A stretch of DNA of 64,000 bases from Yokenella regensburgei ATCC 49455 (GCF_000735455.1 NZ_JMPS01000087.1:62001-126000), one strand, 5' to 3'. Counted from the first letter of the stretch, positions 10,294-21,010 are shown. Numbers and translations: made by a program. The notes: generated by a model from the letters alone, not told the origin.

Positions 10294-11577
10294 TCAGGCA
10301 GGAGTACTAATACGGGCCAGCTGTTCGAAATAGTCCGGGAAGGTTTTCGCCGTACACTTCGGATCAAGAATGGTGACCGGGGTATCAGACAGCGCCACCA
10401 GTGAGAAGCACATCGCCATTCGGTGATCGTTATAGGTGCCGATTTCAGCAAAGGTCAGATGCGCGGGTGGCGTCACGCGAATGTAATCTTCGCCCTCTTC
10501 CACTTCAGCACCGACTTTGCGCAGCTCGGTCGCCATCGCAAACAGGCGGTCGGTCTCTTTTACCCGCCAGTTGTAGATATTACGCAGCGTAGTGGTGCCT
10601 TTGGCAAACAGCGCCGCGGTGGCGATGGTCATGGCCGCATCCGGGATATGGTTCATGTCCATGTCGATGGCGTTCAGTTCACCACGAGTACAGGCAATAA
10701 AATCATCACCCCAGGTGATAGTCGCGCCCATTTTCTCCAGCACGTCGGCGAAGCGGATATCGCCCTGCACGCTGTGACGGCCAATACCGGTCACTTTAAC
10801 CGTGCCGCCTTTAATCGCGCCCGCCGCGAGGAAATAGGAAGCCGAGGATGCATCCCCTTCCACCAGATACGCGCCCGGAGACTGATATTGCTGCCCGCCA
10901 CGCACCACAAAACGTTGGTAGTCGTGGTTTTCTACATCCACACCGAAGGTTTTCATCAGGTGCAGCGTGATGTCGATATACGGTTTGGAAACCAGATCGC
11001 CTTTAATCGCAATAATGGTGTCCTGCGGGGCCAGCGGTGCCGTCATCAGCAGCGCGGTGAGGAACTGGCTGGAAACGCTGCCATCCACCTCTACCTGACC
11101 GCCGCTAAAACCACCGCGCAGACGCAGTGGCGGGTAATGTTCCTGTTCGAGATAGTCAATCTGCGCCCCCCCCTGGCGTAAAGCATCCACCAGATGGCCG
11201 ATCGGACGCTCTTTCATACGCGGTTCACCGGTCAGCACCACGTCGTTCTCACCCAGGCACAGTGCCGCCGCCAGTGGACGCATGGCGGTACCGGCGTTAC
11301 CGAGAAACAGTTCAGGCGCCCCGGTCGCCTGCAGCGGACCGCCGTTGCCGGTCACTTCACAGCGGGTACGGTCGGCAGAAAGGGTGTAGTGAACCCCCAG
11401 CGTGCCCAGCGCATTCAGCATATGGCGTACGTCGTCGCTGTCCAGAAGATTGGTCAACACAGTAGTACCGTTGGCAAGAGCCGCCAGCAGCAGGGCGCGG
11501 TTTGACACGCTCTTCGAACCCGGCAGATTGATGGTGCCATCTACACGTGCGATGGGTTGTAACGTCAGGGATTCCAT
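10294..11577 (-). CDS. aroA: EPSP synthase (3-phosphoshikimate 1-carboxyvinyltransferase)
   Basis: A 427-residue enzyme of the shikimate pathway that transfers the enolpyruvyl group from PEP to shikimate 3-phosphate. It begins [20 protein letters not shown], and carries the substrate-binding motifs [18 protein letters not shown] and [15 protein letters not shown], plus [14 protein letters not shown] near residue 340. The ATG at 11577 is preferred to an in-frame TTG three codons upstream. It is co-oriented with serC 70 bp upstream; in E. coli serC-aroA is a mixed-function operon, because both serve chorismate/enterobactin and serine needs. Confidence 0.98.
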   Translation of the reverse strand: MESLTLQPIARVDGTINLPGSKSVSNRALLLAALANGTTVLTNLLDSDDVRHMLNALGTLGVHYTLSADRTRCEVTGNGGPLQATGAPELFLGNAGTAMRPLAAALCLGENDVVLTGEPRMKERPIGHLVDALRQGGAQIDYLEQEHYPPLRLRGGFSGGQVEVDGSVSSQFLTALLMTAPLAPQDTIIAIKGDLVSKPYIDITLHLMKTFGVDVENHDYQRFVVRGGQQYQSPGAYLVEGDASSASYFLAAGAIKGGTVKVTGIGRHSVQGDIRFADVLEKMGATITWGDDFIACTRGELNAIDMDMNHIPDAAMTIATAALFAKGTTTLRNIYNWRVKETDRLFAMATELRKVGAEVEEGEDYIRVTPPAHLTFAEIGTYNDHRMAMCFSLVALSDTPVTILDPKCTAKTFPDYFEQLARISTPA

Positions 11578-11605
11578 GTAACTCAACTCTCAAAAATACG
11601 TCAGT

Positions 11606-11632
11606 AAAACCCCGCAGCAACACTGCGGGGGT
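11606..11632 (-). terminator. Attenuator-type hairpin between serC and aroA
   Basis: On the minus strand ACCCCCGCAG/CTGCGGGGT forms a strong GC stem with a five-base loop (arms about 11609-11617 and 11623-11631), followed directly by TTTTA. It sits inside the serC-aroA operon, so it should reduce but not abolish transcription of aroA. E. coli is reported to have a terminator-like structure at the same place. Confidence 0.75.
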
Positions 11633-11647
11633 GAAGAAAGGTCAATA

Positions 11648-12733
11648 TCAGCCGCGGCGGCGCTCGAAGTCCTGCATAAATTCTGTCAGCGTCTGCACGC
11701 CTTCCAGCGGCATTGCGTTATAGATAGAGGCGCGCATACCGCCCACGACACGGTGGCCTTTCAGCGCGTGCAGACCGGCGGCAAACGACTCTTCGAGGAA
11801 CAGTTTGTCGAGGTTGCTGTCGGCCAGCTGGAACGGTACGTTCATGCGCGAGCGGTTGCTTGCAGCCACATCGTTGCGGTAGAAATCGCTACGGTCAATA
11901 ACGCCGTACAACAGTTCTGCTTTTTTCTGGTTAACCGCATCCATCGCTGCCACACCGCCCTGCTTTTTCAGCCATTTGAACACCAGGCCTGCCAGATACC
12001 AGGCGAAGGTCGGCGGCGTGTTGAACATCGAGTCGTTTTCACTCAGCACGGTGTAATCGAGAATAGACGGGCAGGCAACGTGGGCTTTACCGAGCAGATC
12101 TTCACGCACGATAACCAGCGTCAGCCCTGCCGGGCCGATGTTTTTCTGCGCACCGGCGTAAATTACGCCATAGCGATTAACATCAATCGGGTGCGACAAG
12201 ATGGTCGAGGAGAAATCGGCAGTGACAATGGCGTTGCCAAAGTCCGGAGTTTCGTTGATGGCAATGCCATCAATGGTTTCATTCGGGCAGTAGTGCAGGT
12301 ATGCCGCGTTGTCGCTGAGCTGCCATTCGCTCATCGGCTTAACGGCACGCAGACCCTCTACGGTCACTTTGGCGTCGATCACGTTTGGCGTGCAGTATTT
12401 TCTGGCTTCTTTTACCGCGCTCGCCGCCCAGTAGCCCGCATCAACGTAGTCCGCCGTGGTTTTGTCGCCCAGCAGGTTCAGCGGGATACCGGCAAACTGA
12501 CCGCGGCCGCCGCCGTGGCAGAATAAGACTTTGTAGTTTGAGGGGATATTCAGCAGGTCGCGGAAATCTTTTTCCGCTTCTTCCGCTACCTGGATAAATT
12601 CTTTGCCACGATGGCTGATTTCCATCACCGAGGTGCCTAAACCCTGCCAGTCACAAAGTTCCTGTTGCGCGAGTTTTAGTACATCCGCCGGAAGCATTGC
12701 CGGACCTGAACTGAAATTAAAGACCTGAGCCAT
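11648..12733 (-). CDS. serC: Phosphoserine aminotransferase
   Basis: A 361-residue class V PLP aminotransferase (E. coli 362) that acts in serine synthesis on 3-phosphohydroxypyruvate and in pyridoxal phosphate synthesis on 4-phosphohydroxythreonine. It begins [19 protein letters not shown]. The PLP lysine is in [12 protein letters not shown], near residue 198, and [13 protein letters not shown] lies near residue 73. First gene of serC-aroA. E. coli ycaP, normally upstream, is missing here, so serC and ycaO face apart over 288 bp. Confidence 0.98.
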   Translation of the reverse strand: MAQVFNFSSGPAMLPADVLKLAQQELCDWQGLGTSVMEISHRGKEFIQVAEEAEKDFRDLLNIPSNYKVLFCHGGGRGQFAGIPLNLLGDKTTADYVDAGYWAASAVKEARKYCTPNVIDAKVTVEGLRAVKPMSEWQLSDNAAYLHYCPNETIDGIAINETPDFGNAIVTADFSSTILSHPIDVNRYGVIYAGAQKNIGPAGLTLVIVREDLLGKAHVACPSILDYTVLSENDSMFNTPPTFAWYLAGLVFKWLKKQGGVAAMDAVNQKKAELLYGVIDRSDFYRNDVAASNRSRMNVPFQLADSNLDKLFLEESFAAGLHALKGHRVVGGMRASIYNAMPLEGVQTLTEFMQDFERRRG

Positions 12734-12832
12734 TTCCCCTCACCACGCTTATCGCTGTAAAAAATCCTGTGGCTATCGGTTTTATCATTCAGTGACACGC
12801 GCCGCAATGGCTAATAGCGACCACCGGAAAAT

Positions 12833-12848
12833 TGTGTCCCCGGTCACA
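12833..12848. promoter_or_regulatory. CRP-like operator upstream of serC
   Basis: TGTGTCCCCGGTCACA agrees with TGTGA-N6-TCACA at nine of ten conserved positions and has the correct spacing. It lies 100 bp upstream of the serC start and about 175 bp upstream of ycaO. In E. coli serC-aroA is reported to be activated by Lrp and repressed by cAMP-CRP. Binding here is inferred. Confidence 0.55.
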
Positions 12849-13021
12849 CAATACAATCTGCCGGTCCTTCGTCATAAAACAGACATATTTGCTGTTCGCC
12901 CCGCCTTCTTGTTGTTCTGACTGGCGCATTTTTTTATTTTCTCTGCCCCTCTGCTGACGATAGCGCCCGTCACGCAAAACCCGTATCATTGCGCGCTTTA
13001 CGTACGAAAAAAGTGACTGCC

Positions 13022-14788
13022 ATGACCCAAACCTTTATTCCCGGCAAAGATGCCGCGCTGGAAGACTCCATCGCTCGATTCCAGCAAAAACTGCTCGATC
13101 TGGGCTTTGATATTGAAGAAGCCTCATGGCTGAACCCGGTACCGAACGTCTGGTCGGTACATATCCGCGACAAAGCCTGCTCCCTGTGCTTTACCAACGG
13201 CAAAGGTGCAACGAAAAAAGCCGCGCTGGCATCAGCGCTGGGCGAATACTTTGAGCGTCTCTCCACCAACTATTTCTTCGCCGACTTCTGGCTGGGTGAA
13301 ACCATCGCAAATGGCCCGTTCGTGCATTATCCCAACGAGAAGTGGTTCCCGCTGACCGACGATGACGAAGTGCCGGAAGGCCTGCTCGATAGCCGCCTGC
13401 GCGCATTCTACGATCCTGATAACCAGCTGACTTCCAGCATGCTGGTCGATCTGCAGTCCGGTAACGACGAACGTGGGATCTGCGGCCTGCCGTTCACCCG
13501 CCAGTCCGATCAGCAGACTATCTATATCCCGATGAATATCGTTGGCAACCTGTACGTGTCTAACGGCATGTCCGCAGGCAACACCGCCAACGAAGCGCGC
13601 GTGCAGGGCCTGTCTGAGGTCTTCGAGCGCCACATCAAAAACCGTATTATCGCTGAAAGCATCAGCCTGCCGGAAATTCCGGCTGACGTGCTGGCTCGCT
13701 ACCCGGGCGTTGTTGAATCTATCAAAACGCTGGAAGCCGAAGGATTCCCGATCTTTGCCTACGACGGCTCGCTCGGCGGCAAATACCCGGTTATCTGCGT
13801 TGTCCTGTTCAACCCGGCGAACGGTACCTGTTTCGCGTCCTTCGGTGCTCACCCGGACTTCGGCGTTGCGCTTGAACGTACCGTAACCGAGCTGCTGCAG
13901 GGTCGTGGCCTGAAGGACCTGGACGTATTCACCCCGCCAACCTTCGATGATGAAGAAGTGGCTGAACATGCCAACCTCGAAACCCACTTCATCGACTCCA
14001 GCGGTTCTATCTCCTGGGATCTGTTCAAGCAGGACGCCGACTATCCGTTCGTTGACTGGAACTTCTCCGGCACGACCGAAGAAGAGTTCGCCACCCTGAT
14101 GGCCATCTTCAATGCAGAAGATAAAGAAGTGTACATCGCCGACTACGAGCACCTGGGCGTCTACGCTTGCCGCATCCTCGTACCGGGTATGTCTGATATC
14201 TATCCGGCAGAAGACCTGTGGCTTGCCAACAACAACATGGGCAGCCATCTGCGCGAAACTCTGCTGGCCCTGCCGGGCAGCGAGTGGAGTAAAGAAGAGT
14301 ATCTGGCGCTTATCGAGCAACTGGACGAAGAAGGTCACGATGACTTCACCCGTATCCGCGAACTGCTGGGTCTGGCAACCGGGAAAGACAACGGCTGGTA
14401 TACCCTGCGTGTCGGTGAGTTGAAAGCTATGCTGGCGCTGGCCGGTGGCGATCTGGAGCAGGCACTTATCTGGACCGAGTGGACGATGGAGTTTAACGCC
14501 TCCATCTTTAGCGCAGAGCGTGCTAACTACTATCGCTGCCTGCAAACCCTGCTGCTGCTGGCACAGGAAGAAGATCGCGAGCCGCTGCAGTACCTGAACG
14601 CCTTTGTTCGCATGTACGGTGCAGATACGGTAGAGGCCGCCAGTGCAGCCCTGAGCGGTGAAGCACCGTTTTACGGTCTGCAGCCGGTCGATGGCGATCT
14701 GCATGCCTTCCCGGCACACCAGTCGCTGCTTAACGCCTATGAGAAACTGCAGCGCGCGAAAGCCGCTTACTGGAAAAAAGATCGATAA
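13022..14788 (+). CDS. ycaO: YcaO, RimO-associated YcaO-domain protein
   Basis: A 588-residue protein, founding type of the YcaO family whose ATP-dependent domain activates amide backbones. In E. coli YcaO potentiates RimO-dependent beta-methylthiolation of Asp88 in ribosomal protein S12; the chemistry of this member is unresolved. The YcaO domain (about 45-400) shows NGKGATKKAALASALGEYFE and EARVQGLSEVFERH; the C-terminal 170 residues are helical, TPR-like. The start MTQTFIPGKDAALEDS matches E. coli (586 residues); an upstream in-frame start adds 11 residues without support. It is transcribed away from serC and ends with a strong terminator. Confidence 0.93.
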   Translation: MTQTFIPGKDAALEDSIARFQQKLLDLGFDIEEASWLNPVPNVWSVHIRDKACSLCFTNGKGATKKAALASALGEYFERLSTNYFFADFWLGETIANGPFVHYPNEKWFPLTDDDEVPEGLLDSRLRAFYDPDNQLTSSMLVDLQSGNDERGICGLPFTRQSDQQTIYIPMNIVGNLYVSNGMSAGNTANEARVQGLSEVFERHIKNRIIAESISLPEIPADVLARYPGVVESIKTLEAEGFPIFAYDGSLGGKYPVICVVLFNPANGTCFASFGAHPDFGVALERTVTELLQGRGLKDLDVFTPPTFDDEEVAEHANLETHFIDSSGSISWDLFKQDADYPFVDWNFSGTTEEEFATLMAIFNAEDKEVYIADYEHLGVYACRILVPGMSDIYPAEDLWLANNNMGSHLRETLLALPGSEWSKEEYLALIEQLDEEGHDDFTRIRELLGLATGKDNGWYTLRVGELKAMLALAGGDLEQALIWTEWTMEFNASIFSAERANYYRCLQTLLLLAQEEDREPLQYLNAFVRMYGADTVEAASAALSGEAPFYGLQPVDGDLHAFPAHQSLLNAYEKLQRAKAAYWKKDR

Positions 14789-14832
14789 AGACCATACTGC
14801 GCGTAGGCGTAACGTTTAGTCTGATATATATT

Positions 14833-14860
14833 ACGGGGCCAATTATTGGCCCCGTTTTTT
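14833..14860 (+). terminator. Terminator after ycaO
   Basis: ACGGGGCC (14833-14840) pairs with GGCCCCGT (14848-14855) around a seven-base loop, followed by TTTTT. It lies 45 bp after the ycaO stop. Confidence 0.92.
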
Positions 14861-15187
14861 ATTTCAGAGGTAACTTACATTAAATTGTAATAATTAGGTT
14901 AAATACAGGTAAATTATATTATTGTTTAATTTCTATTGATGTTAATTTAAATGGTAAATTACTCCATTTTAATTAACTGAATCAGAGGTGGTTACAAAGA
15001 AAATTCAACTCAATTTGCAATATTTAAAAATTATTTTTATTTTGATAATCAAAAAGTTACGCCGCTATCGCTGAAAAACCATGCGATCTGCGGGCCTATA
15101 AGCCAGGCGAGATATGATCTACGTCAAATTCTCTTCTATAATGCTTTGTTAGTATCTCGTCGCCGACTTAATAAAGAGAGAGTTAGT
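14861..15187 (+). promoter_or_regulatory. focA-pflB control region with FNR-like site
   Basis: An AT-rich 330-bp stretch without a gene. ATGATctacGTCAA at 15114-15127 matches TTGAT-N4-ATCAA at eight of ten positions. A TAGTAT at 15150-15155 would be a -10 whose start point (about 15162) places the FNR-like centre at -41.5, the class II activation geometry. A TATAAT is at 15137-15142. In E. coli this operon has several promoters activated by FNR and ArcA under anaerobiosis, and the core block here is nearly the same as E. coli. Other promoters may lie further up. Confidence 0.7.
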
Positions 15188-16045
15188 GTGAAAGCTGACA
15201 ACCCTTTTGATCTATTACTTCCTGCTGCGATGGCGAAAGTTGCCGAAGAAGCAGGCGTCTATAAAGCGACGAAACAGCCGCTGAAAACGTTTTACCTGGC
15301 CATCACTGCGGGTGTTTTCATCTCTATCGCGTTTGTCTTCTATATCACTGCCACTACCGGTACCGCGTCAATGCCCTTTGGGATTGCGAAACTGATAGGT
15401 GGTATCTGCTTCTCACTCGGTTTGATCCTTTGCGTCATCTGCGGCGCTGACCTCTTCACCTCGACGGTACTTATCGTGGTGGCTAAAGCCAGCGGTCGAA
15501 TCACATGGTGCCAACTGGCGCGTAACTGGTTTAACGTCTATGTTGGAAACCTGATTGGCGCGTTACTTTTCGTGTTGCTGATGTGGCTTTCTGGCGAGTA
15601 TATGACCGCCAACGGTGGATGGGGACTCAACGTCCTGCAGACCGCCGATCACAAAATGCACCATACATTTATTGAAGCCGTTGCGCTGGGCATTCTTGCT
15701 AACCTGATGGTTTGCCTTGCAGTCTGGATGAGCTACTCTGGTCGTAGTCTGATGGACAAAGCAATGATCATGGTTCTGCCTGTCGCGATGTTTGTCGCCA
15801 GCGGCTTTGAGCACAGTATTGCAAACATGTTCATGATCCCGATGGGTATTGTGATCCGTCATTTTGCAAGCCCGGAGTTTTGGACCGCCATCGGTTCAAG
15901 CCCGGAGAGTTTTTCTCACCTGACTGTGATGAACTTCATCACTGATAACCTGATTCCGGTGACAATCGGTAACATTATCGGCGGTGGTTTGTTAGTTGGG
16001 TTGACATACTGGGTCATTTATCTGCGTGGTGATGACCATCATTAA
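15188..16045 (+). CDS. focA: Formate channel FocA
   Basis: A 285-residue inner-membrane formate/nitrite channel, six transmembrane segments, pentameric with an aquaporin-like fold. It exports formate made by PflB and re-imports it at low pH. The protein starts at a GTG (MKADNPFDLLLPAAMAKV) after GAGAGAG; an ATG 14 codons upstream has no support. The conserved central histidine lies in SGFEHSIANMF, near residue 209. Operon with pflB, which starts 51 bp later. Confidence 0.96.
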   Translation: MKADNPFDLLLPAAMAKVAEEAGVYKATKQPLKTFYLAITAGVFISIAFVFYITATTGTASMPFGIAKLIGGICFSLGLILCVICGADLFTSTVLIVVAKASGRITWCQLARNWFNVYVGNLIGALLFVLLMWLSGEYMTANGGWGLNVLQTADHKMHHTFIEAVALGILANLMVCLAVWMSYSGRSLMDKAMIMVLPVAMFVASGFEHSIANMFMIPMGIVIRHFASPEFWTAIGSSPESFSHLTVMNFITDNLIPVTIGNIIGGGLLVGLTYWVIYLRGDDHH

Positions 16046-16096
16046 TGGTTGTTCGACGCAGTAAATTCAGAATCCACTTAAGAAGGTAGGTAATAT

Positions 16097-18379
16097 ATGT
16101 CCGAGCTTAATGAAAAATTAGCCACAGCGTGGGAAGGTTTTGCGAAGGGTGACTGGCAGAAAGAAGTCAACGTTCGTGACTTTATCCAGAAAAACTACAC
16201 CCCGTACGAAGGTGACGAATCCTTCCTGGCAGGCGCTACTGACGCAACCACAACGCTGTGGGACAAAGTCATGGAAGGCGTTAAACTGGAAAACCGCACT
16301 CACGCGCCAGTTGATTTCGACACTTCCGTTGCCTCTACGATTACCTCTCACGACGCGGGCTACATCAACAAAGCCCTGGAGAAAATCGTCGGTCTGCAGA
16401 CTGAAGCTCCGCTGAAACGTGCGATCATCCCGTTCGGTGGTATCAAAATGGTTGAAGGTTCCTGCAAAGCGTACAACCGCGAGCTGGACCCGGCACTGAA
16501 AAAAATCTTCACCGAATACCGTAAAACTCACAACCAGGGCGTATTTGATGTTTACACCAAAGACATCCTGAACTGCCGTAAGTCTGGTGTTCTGACCGGT
16601 CTGCCGGATGCGTACGGCCGTGGTCGTATCATCGGTGACTACCGTCGTGTTGCACTGTACGGTATCGACTTCCTGCTGAAAGACAAATATGCACAGTTCG
16701 TTTCTCTGCAGTCCGATCTGGAAAACGGTGTAAACCTGGAAGCGACTATCCGTCTGCGTGAAGAGATCGCTGAACAGCACCGTGCGCTGGGCCAGATCAA
16801 AGAGATGGCAGCTAAATACGGCTACGACATCTCTGCTCCGGCAACCAATGCTCAGGAAGCTATCCAGTGGACTTACTTCGGCTACCTGGCTGCGGTTAAA
16901 TCTCAGAACGGCGCTGCAATGTCCTTCGGTCGCGTGTCCACCTTCCTGGATGCTTACATCGAACGTGATATCAAAGCGGGCAAAATCACAGAGCAAGACG
17001 CTCAGGAAATGATTGACCACCTGGTCATGAAACTGCGTATGGTTCGCTTCCTGCGTACCCCTGAGTACGATGAGCTGTTCTCTGGTGACCCGATCTGGGC
17101 AACTGAATCTATCGGCGGTATGGGCGTTGACGGCCGTACTCTGGTCACTAAAAACAGCTTCCGCTTCCTGAACACCCTGTACACCATGGGTCCTTCTCCG
17201 GAGCCGAACATCACCGTTCTGTGGTCTGAAAAACTGCCGCTGAACTTCAAGAAATTCGCCGCTAAAGTGTCCATCGACACCTCTTCTCTGCAGTACGAGA
17301 ACGATGACCTGATGCGTCCGGACTTCAACAACGATGACTACGCTATCGCTTGCTGCGTAAGCCCGATGATCGTTGGTAAGCAAATGCAGTTCTTCGGTGC
17401 TCGTGCAAACCTGGCGAAAACCATGCTGTATGCAATCAACGGCGGCGTTGATGAAAAACTGAAAATGCAGGTTGGTCCGAAATCTGAGCCGATCAAAGGC
17501 GACGTTCTGAACTTCGACGAAGTGATGGACCGCATGGATCACTTCATGGACTGGCTGGCTAAACAGTACGTCACTGCGCTGAACGTGATTCACTACATGC
17601 ACGATAAGTACAGCTACGAAGCATCTCTGATGGCGCTGCACGACCGTGACGTTATCCGTACTATGGCTTGCGGTATCGCGGGTCTGTCCGTTGCGGCTGA
17701 CTCCCTGTCTGCTATCAAGTACGCGAAAGTTAAACCGGTTCGTGACGAAGACGGTCTGGCTGTCGACTTCGAAATCGAAGGCGAATACCCGCAGTTCGGT
17801 AACAACGACTCCCGTGTTGATGACATGGCGGTTGACCTGGTAGAACGTTTCATGAAGAAAATTCAGAAACTGACCATGTACCGTAACGCTATCCCGACTC
17901 AGTCTGTTCTGACCATCACCTCTAACGTGGTTTATGGTAAGAAAACCGGTAACACCCCAGACGGTCGTCGTGCTGGCGCGCCGTTCGGACCAGGTGCTAA
18001 CCCGATGCACGGTCGTGACCAGAAAGGTGCAGTTGCCTCTCTGACTTCCGTTGCTAAACTGCCGTTCGCTTACGCGAAAGATGGTATCTCTTACACCTTC
18101 TCCATCGTCCCTAACGCACTGGGTAAAGATGACGAAGTTCGTAAGACCAACCTGGCAGGTCTGATGGACGGTTACTTCCATCACGAAGCGTCCATCGAAG
18201 GTGGTCAGCACCTGAACGTGAACGTAATGAACCGTGAAATGCTGCTGGATGCGATGGAACACCCGGAGAAATATCCGCAGCTGACCATCCGTGTATCTGG
18301 TTATGCAGTACGTTTTAACTCCCTGACTAAAGAACAGCAGCAGGACGTTATTACTCGTACCTTCACTCAGACCATGTAA
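16097..18379 (+). CDS. pflB: Pyruvate formate-lyase
   Basis: A 760-residue glycyl-radical enzyme that non-oxidatively cleaves pyruvate with CoA to acetyl-CoA and formate during anaerobic growth. The paired catalytic cysteines are in IACCVSPM near residues 419-420, and the radical glycine is in [11 protein letters not shown] near residue 735. Length equals E. coli PflB. Codon use is strongly biased, as for a very abundant protein. A good ribosome binding site (AAGAAGGTAGGT) precedes the ATG. It is followed by a terminator and by the gene for its activating enzyme. Confidence 0.98.
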   Translation: MSELNEKLATAWEGFAKGDWQKEVNVRDFIQKNYTPYEGDESFLAGATDATTTLWDKVMEGVKLENRTHAPVDFDTSVASTITSHDAGYINKALEKIVGLQTEAPLKRAIIPFGGIKMVEGSCKAYNRELDPALKKIFTEYRKTHNQGVFDVYTKDILNCRKSGVLTGLPDAYGRGRIIGDYRRVALYGIDFLLKDKYAQFVSLQSDLENGVNLEATIRLREEIAEQHRALGQIKEMAAKYGYDISAPATNAQEAIQWTYFGYLAAVKSQNGAAMSFGRVSTFLDAYIERDIKAGKITEQDAQEMIDHLVMKLRMVRFLRTPEYDELFSGDPIWATESIGGMGVDGRTLVTKNSFRFLNTLYTMGPSPEPNITVLWSEKLPLNFKKFAAKVSIDTSSLQYENDDLMRPDFNNDDYAIACCVSPMIVGKQMQFFGARANLAKTMLYAINGGVDEKLKMQVGPKSEPIKGDVLNFDEVMDRMDHFMDWLAKQYVTALNVIHYMHDKYSYEASLMALHDRDVIRTMACGIAGLSVAADSLSAIKYAKVKPVRDEDGLAVDFEIEGEYPQFGNNDSRVDDMAVDLVERFMKKIQKLTMYRNAIPTQSVLTITSNVVYGKKTGNTPDGRRAGAPFGPGANPMHGRDQKGAVASLTSVAKLPFAYAKDGISYTFSIVPNALGKDDEVRKTNLAGLMDGYFHHEASIEGGQHLNVNVMNREMLLDAMEHPEKYPQLTIRVSGYAVRFNSLTKEQQQDVITRTFTQTM

Positions 18380-18418
18380 TCGGTTTTGACTGAAATCGTA
18401 CTGTAAAAAGCGTACAAT

Positions 18419-18446
18419 AAAGGCTCCACACCCGTGGGGCCTTTTT
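18419..18446 (+). terminator. Terminator after pflB
   Basis: AGGCTCCAC (18421-18429) pairs with GTGGGGCCT (18434-18442) around a four-base loop and is followed by TTTT. It lies 40 bp after the pflB stop and separates it from pflA. Confidence 0.9.
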
Positions 18447-18585
18447 ACTAAATTGTCTCCTCCGCCCCAGCCTGCTTTGCCAGCTATCTATACTTTGGGT
18501 ATCTGTCAAAACAGACTTAACACAGCCGCTTGAGCTGTGCACCTACACAGGCCCCGGATGGGCCACATCTGGAGATAACACTGCA

Positions 18586-19326
18586 ATGTCAGCAATTGGT
18601 CGCATTCACTCCTTTGAATCCTGTGGTACCGTCGATGGGCCAGGGATCCGTTTTATCACCTTCTTCCAGGGCTGCCTGATGCGCTGCCTGTATTGCCACA
18701 ACCGTGACACCTGGGACACCCACGGCGGCAAAGAAGTCACCGTTGAAGAGCTGATGAAAGAAGTGGTGACCTATCGCCACTTTATGAACGCTTCCGGCGG
18801 CGGCGTTACCGCTTCCGGTGGTGAAGCTATCCTGCAGGCTGAATTCGTGCGCGACTGGTTCCGTGCCTGTAAGAAAGAAGGTATTCACACCTGTCTCGAT
18901 ACCAACGGTTTTGTTCGTCGCTACGATCCGGTGATTGATGAACTGCTGGAAGTCACCGATCTGGTGATGCTCGATCTCAAACAAATGAACGATGAAATTC
19001 ACCAGAACCTGGTGGGGGTTTCTAACCATCGCACCATGGAGTTCGCCAAATACATTGCCGCGAAGGGGATCAACACCTGGATCCGCTACGTGGTCGTGCC
19101 GGGCTGGTCTGATGATGACGACTCCGCGCACCGTCTTGGAGAGTTCACCCGCGATATGGGTAACGTCGAGAAGATTGAACTGCTGCCCTACCATGAGCTT
19201 GGTAAGCACAAATGGGTGGCAATGGGCGAAGAGTACAAACTCGACGGGGTGAAGCCGCCGAAGAAAGAGACCATGGAGCGCGTCAAAGGTATTCTGGAGC
19301 AGTACGGCCACAAGGTGATGTACTAA
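18586..19326 (+). CDS. pflA: Pyruvate formate-lyase activating enzyme
   Basis: A 246-residue radical-SAM enzyme that abstracts hydrogen from the PflB glycine to make the active radical. The [4Fe-4S] motif CX3CX2C is at Cys30, Cys34 and Cys37 ([11 protein letters not shown]). SAM-binding GGG is in [12 protein letters not shown]. Length equals E. coli PflA. The 206-bp gap after pflB, with the pflB terminator in it, suggests that pflA also uses its own promoter. Confidence 0.98.
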   Translation: MSAIGRIHSFESCGTVDGPGIRFITFFQGCLMRCLYCHNRDTWDTHGGKEVTVEELMKEVVTYRHFMNASGGGVTASGGEAILQAEFVRDWFRACKKEGIHTCLDTNGFVRRYDPVIDELLEVTDLVMLDLKQMNDEIHQNLVGVSNHRTMEFAKYIAAKGINTWIRYVVVPGWSDDDDSAHRLGEFTRDMGNVEKIELLPYHELGKHKWVAMGEEYKLDGVKPPKKETMERVKGILEQYGHKVMY

Positions 19327-19340
19327 ACTCTGCCCCATCT

Positions 19341-19367
19341 ATCGCTGCCACACCCGGTGGCAGCGAT
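19341..19367. terminator. Convergent hairpin between pflA and ycaM
   Basis: ATCGCTGCCAC (19341-19351) pairs perfectly with GTGGCAGCGAT (19357-19367) around a five-base loop, midway between two converging genes. No long U-tract is present on either side, so it is a terminator or block of mRNA 3' ends; the orientation is unclear. Confidence 0.65.
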
Positions 19368-19377
19368 GTTCCTGATG

Positions 19378-20796
19378 TTATTTTCTCCGCGCCAGCAGCG
19401 GGAATATCAACCCTAATCCTACCAACACAAACGGCGTTGCCACGTTCAGCGACAGCTGGAACGTCCACTCAGGCGTGAAAGCCTCCATCTTCGGGAAAAT
19501 CCCGGTCAGGCAGGCAAATGCGGTGAACAGGAAACACCATAATCCAACGGTAAACGCCACCCGGCGGTTTCGAATAAACACGTACTCCGGTTTGAATTTT
19601 TCCGCCATCCGCAGCACCGCCATAAAGGCAACAAACACCCACAGATAACGCAACGGCATCACCACAGAATTCAGGTTAAGCAGCCATTTGTAGAGGTTGT
19701 TCATATCACCGATGCCGAGGGTCGGCAGCATAATCAGAATCGCCACCAGTACCAGCGTTAACAAATAACCGTTAACCGGCGTACCTTTTTTATTCAGGCG
19801 GGTGAGTTTTTCCGGCACATATTTCTTATCAGCATCCGCAAGCAGCACCTTCAGCGGCGCATCAATAGAGAAGACCAGCGCAGCCACCTGACCCAGGGTA
19901 TTCGCAATCGCGTAGATAATCATCAGCGAATTGCCCATGCCATAATATTCACCCAGCTTCAGGAAGGCGTAATACTGGCCATTGGTCATCAGATCGTCCG
20001 GAATATGCCGCGAGTCAAACATCATCCCCATTGCCAGCGAGCCGAGAATAGCGCAAACCGCCACCATGACAGCCAGGCACAACATCCCGCGCGGAAACTC
20101 TTTACCAGGGTTGCGGGTATTGTTGACGTACGGTGATATTTTCTCGGCACCGCCGACGGCAAATACCAGCATGGAAATTGTCGTGATATAGGTAAAATCA
20201 AAATGAGGGATAAAGGTTTCCCAGGTAATATTGGTCGTCGCAATGTGGACTTCGGTAATGGCCGGTGCGGTGACCGCCATTACGACATACAGAATCGACA
20301 TCACAAACATCGCAATCCCGGCGATGGAGCCAACCACCTTCAGCGACTTCATCCCGCGCGAAGCCACCCACATAAAGAAGACAAACAGCAGCAGCGTCAG
20401 GCCCTGCAGCGCCACCACGCCGTACTCTTTAATCAGTGAGCCATCCCCTTTAAACGCCCACCCCAGCGCAATTAAAATCGCCTGTGGTTTTTGCGCCAGA
20501 TAAGGGATGTGCACGACCCAATAAGTCCACGCCGCCAGATAGGCAAGGCCCGGCCCCATAGTATGTTTAATCCAGGTACTGACGCCGCCCTTACCGTCTT
20601 TAAACGTCGAGCCCAGTTGCCCGACAATTAATGCATAAGGGGTAAAATACAGCGCAAAAATAAATACCCAGGAGAAGACAACCACCAACCCCTGGTTGGC
20701 GTAGTTATTGACGACGTTGCCAAACCCCCACACCGTAATAAACGACATGAGTGCGATGTTGTACCATCGCAACTGCTTATCTTGCTCAGCGGCCAT
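19378..20796 (-). CDS. ycaM: YcaM, APC-family amino-acid/polyamine transporter
   Basis: A 472-residue inner-membrane protein with about 12 hydrophobic segments, similar to E. coli YcaM (476) and to the glutamate/GABA antiporter branch of the amino acid-polyamine-organocation family. Typical features are MSFITVWGFGNVVNNYANQG at segment 1 and VGGAEKISPYVNN in the middle. The substrate is unknown. It starts MAAEQDKQLRWYNI and is transcribed opposite to pflA, with ycaD upstream by 214 bp. Confidence 0.88.
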   Translation of the reverse strand: MAAEQDKQLRWYNIALMSFITVWGFGNVVNNYANQGLVVVFSWVFIFALYFTPYALIVGQLGSTFKDGKGGVSTWIKHTMGPGLAYLAAWTYWVVHIPYLAQKPQAILIALGWAFKGDGSLIKEYGVVALQGLTLLLFVFFMWVASRGMKSLKVVGSIAGIAMFVMSILYVVMAVTAPAITEVHIATTNITWETFIPHFDFTYITTISMLVFAVGGAEKISPYVNNTRNPGKEFPRGMLCLAVMVAVCAILGSLAMGMMFDSRHIPDDLMTNGQYYAFLKLGEYYGMGNSLMIIYAIANTLGQVAALVFSIDAPLKVLLADADKKYVPEKLTRLNKKGTPVNGYLLTLVLVAILIMLPTLGIGDMNNLYKWLLNLNSVVMPLRYLWVFVAFMAVLRMAEKFKPEYVFIRNRRVAFTVGLWCFLFTAFACLTGIFPKMEAFTPEWTFQLSLNVATPFVLVGLGLIFPLLARRK

Positions 20797-20977
20797 AAGC
20801 GCTCTTTCCTTGAAGTTGTATAGACAGGGCGATTATGCAGATAGCACCGGTAAATGGATAATAAGACAGTGCAAAAGTTTAATGCTTCGCACAGCTTTAA
20901 TATTTATCACCAGAAATAAGCGAAAAGTTGGCGTATGTCCGCAGAATAGCAGACAAAAATATGAATAGGGATCGATG

Positions 20978-20999
20978 GCGCGCCGTATTCTAGGCGCGC
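20978..20999. terminator. GC-rich hairpin after ycaD
   Basis: GCGCGCC (20978-20984) pairs with GGCGCGC (20993-20999) around an eight-base loop, 11 bp after the ycaD stop. There is no U-tract on the minus strand, so it may stabilise the mRNA end rather than terminate transcription. Confidence 0.45.
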
Positions 21000-21010
21000 G
21001 AATGTCTATG

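Noticed and set aside
13232-14719. 495-codon open frame opposite ycaO
   Set aside because: Shadow of a well-supported gene, with no recognisable domain or start signal.
15030-15056. TTGATAATCAA upstream of focA as an FNR site
   Set aside because: Half-sites are too close; spacing does not fit TTGAT-N4-ATCAA. The site at 15114-15127 fits better.
16118-18262. 714-codon open frame opposite pflB
   Set aside because: Same cause: highly expressed pflB with biased codons. No ribosome site or family features.
18589-19338. 249-codon open frame opposite pflA
   Set aside because: Mirrors the pflA codons; radical-SAM features are on the plus strand only.
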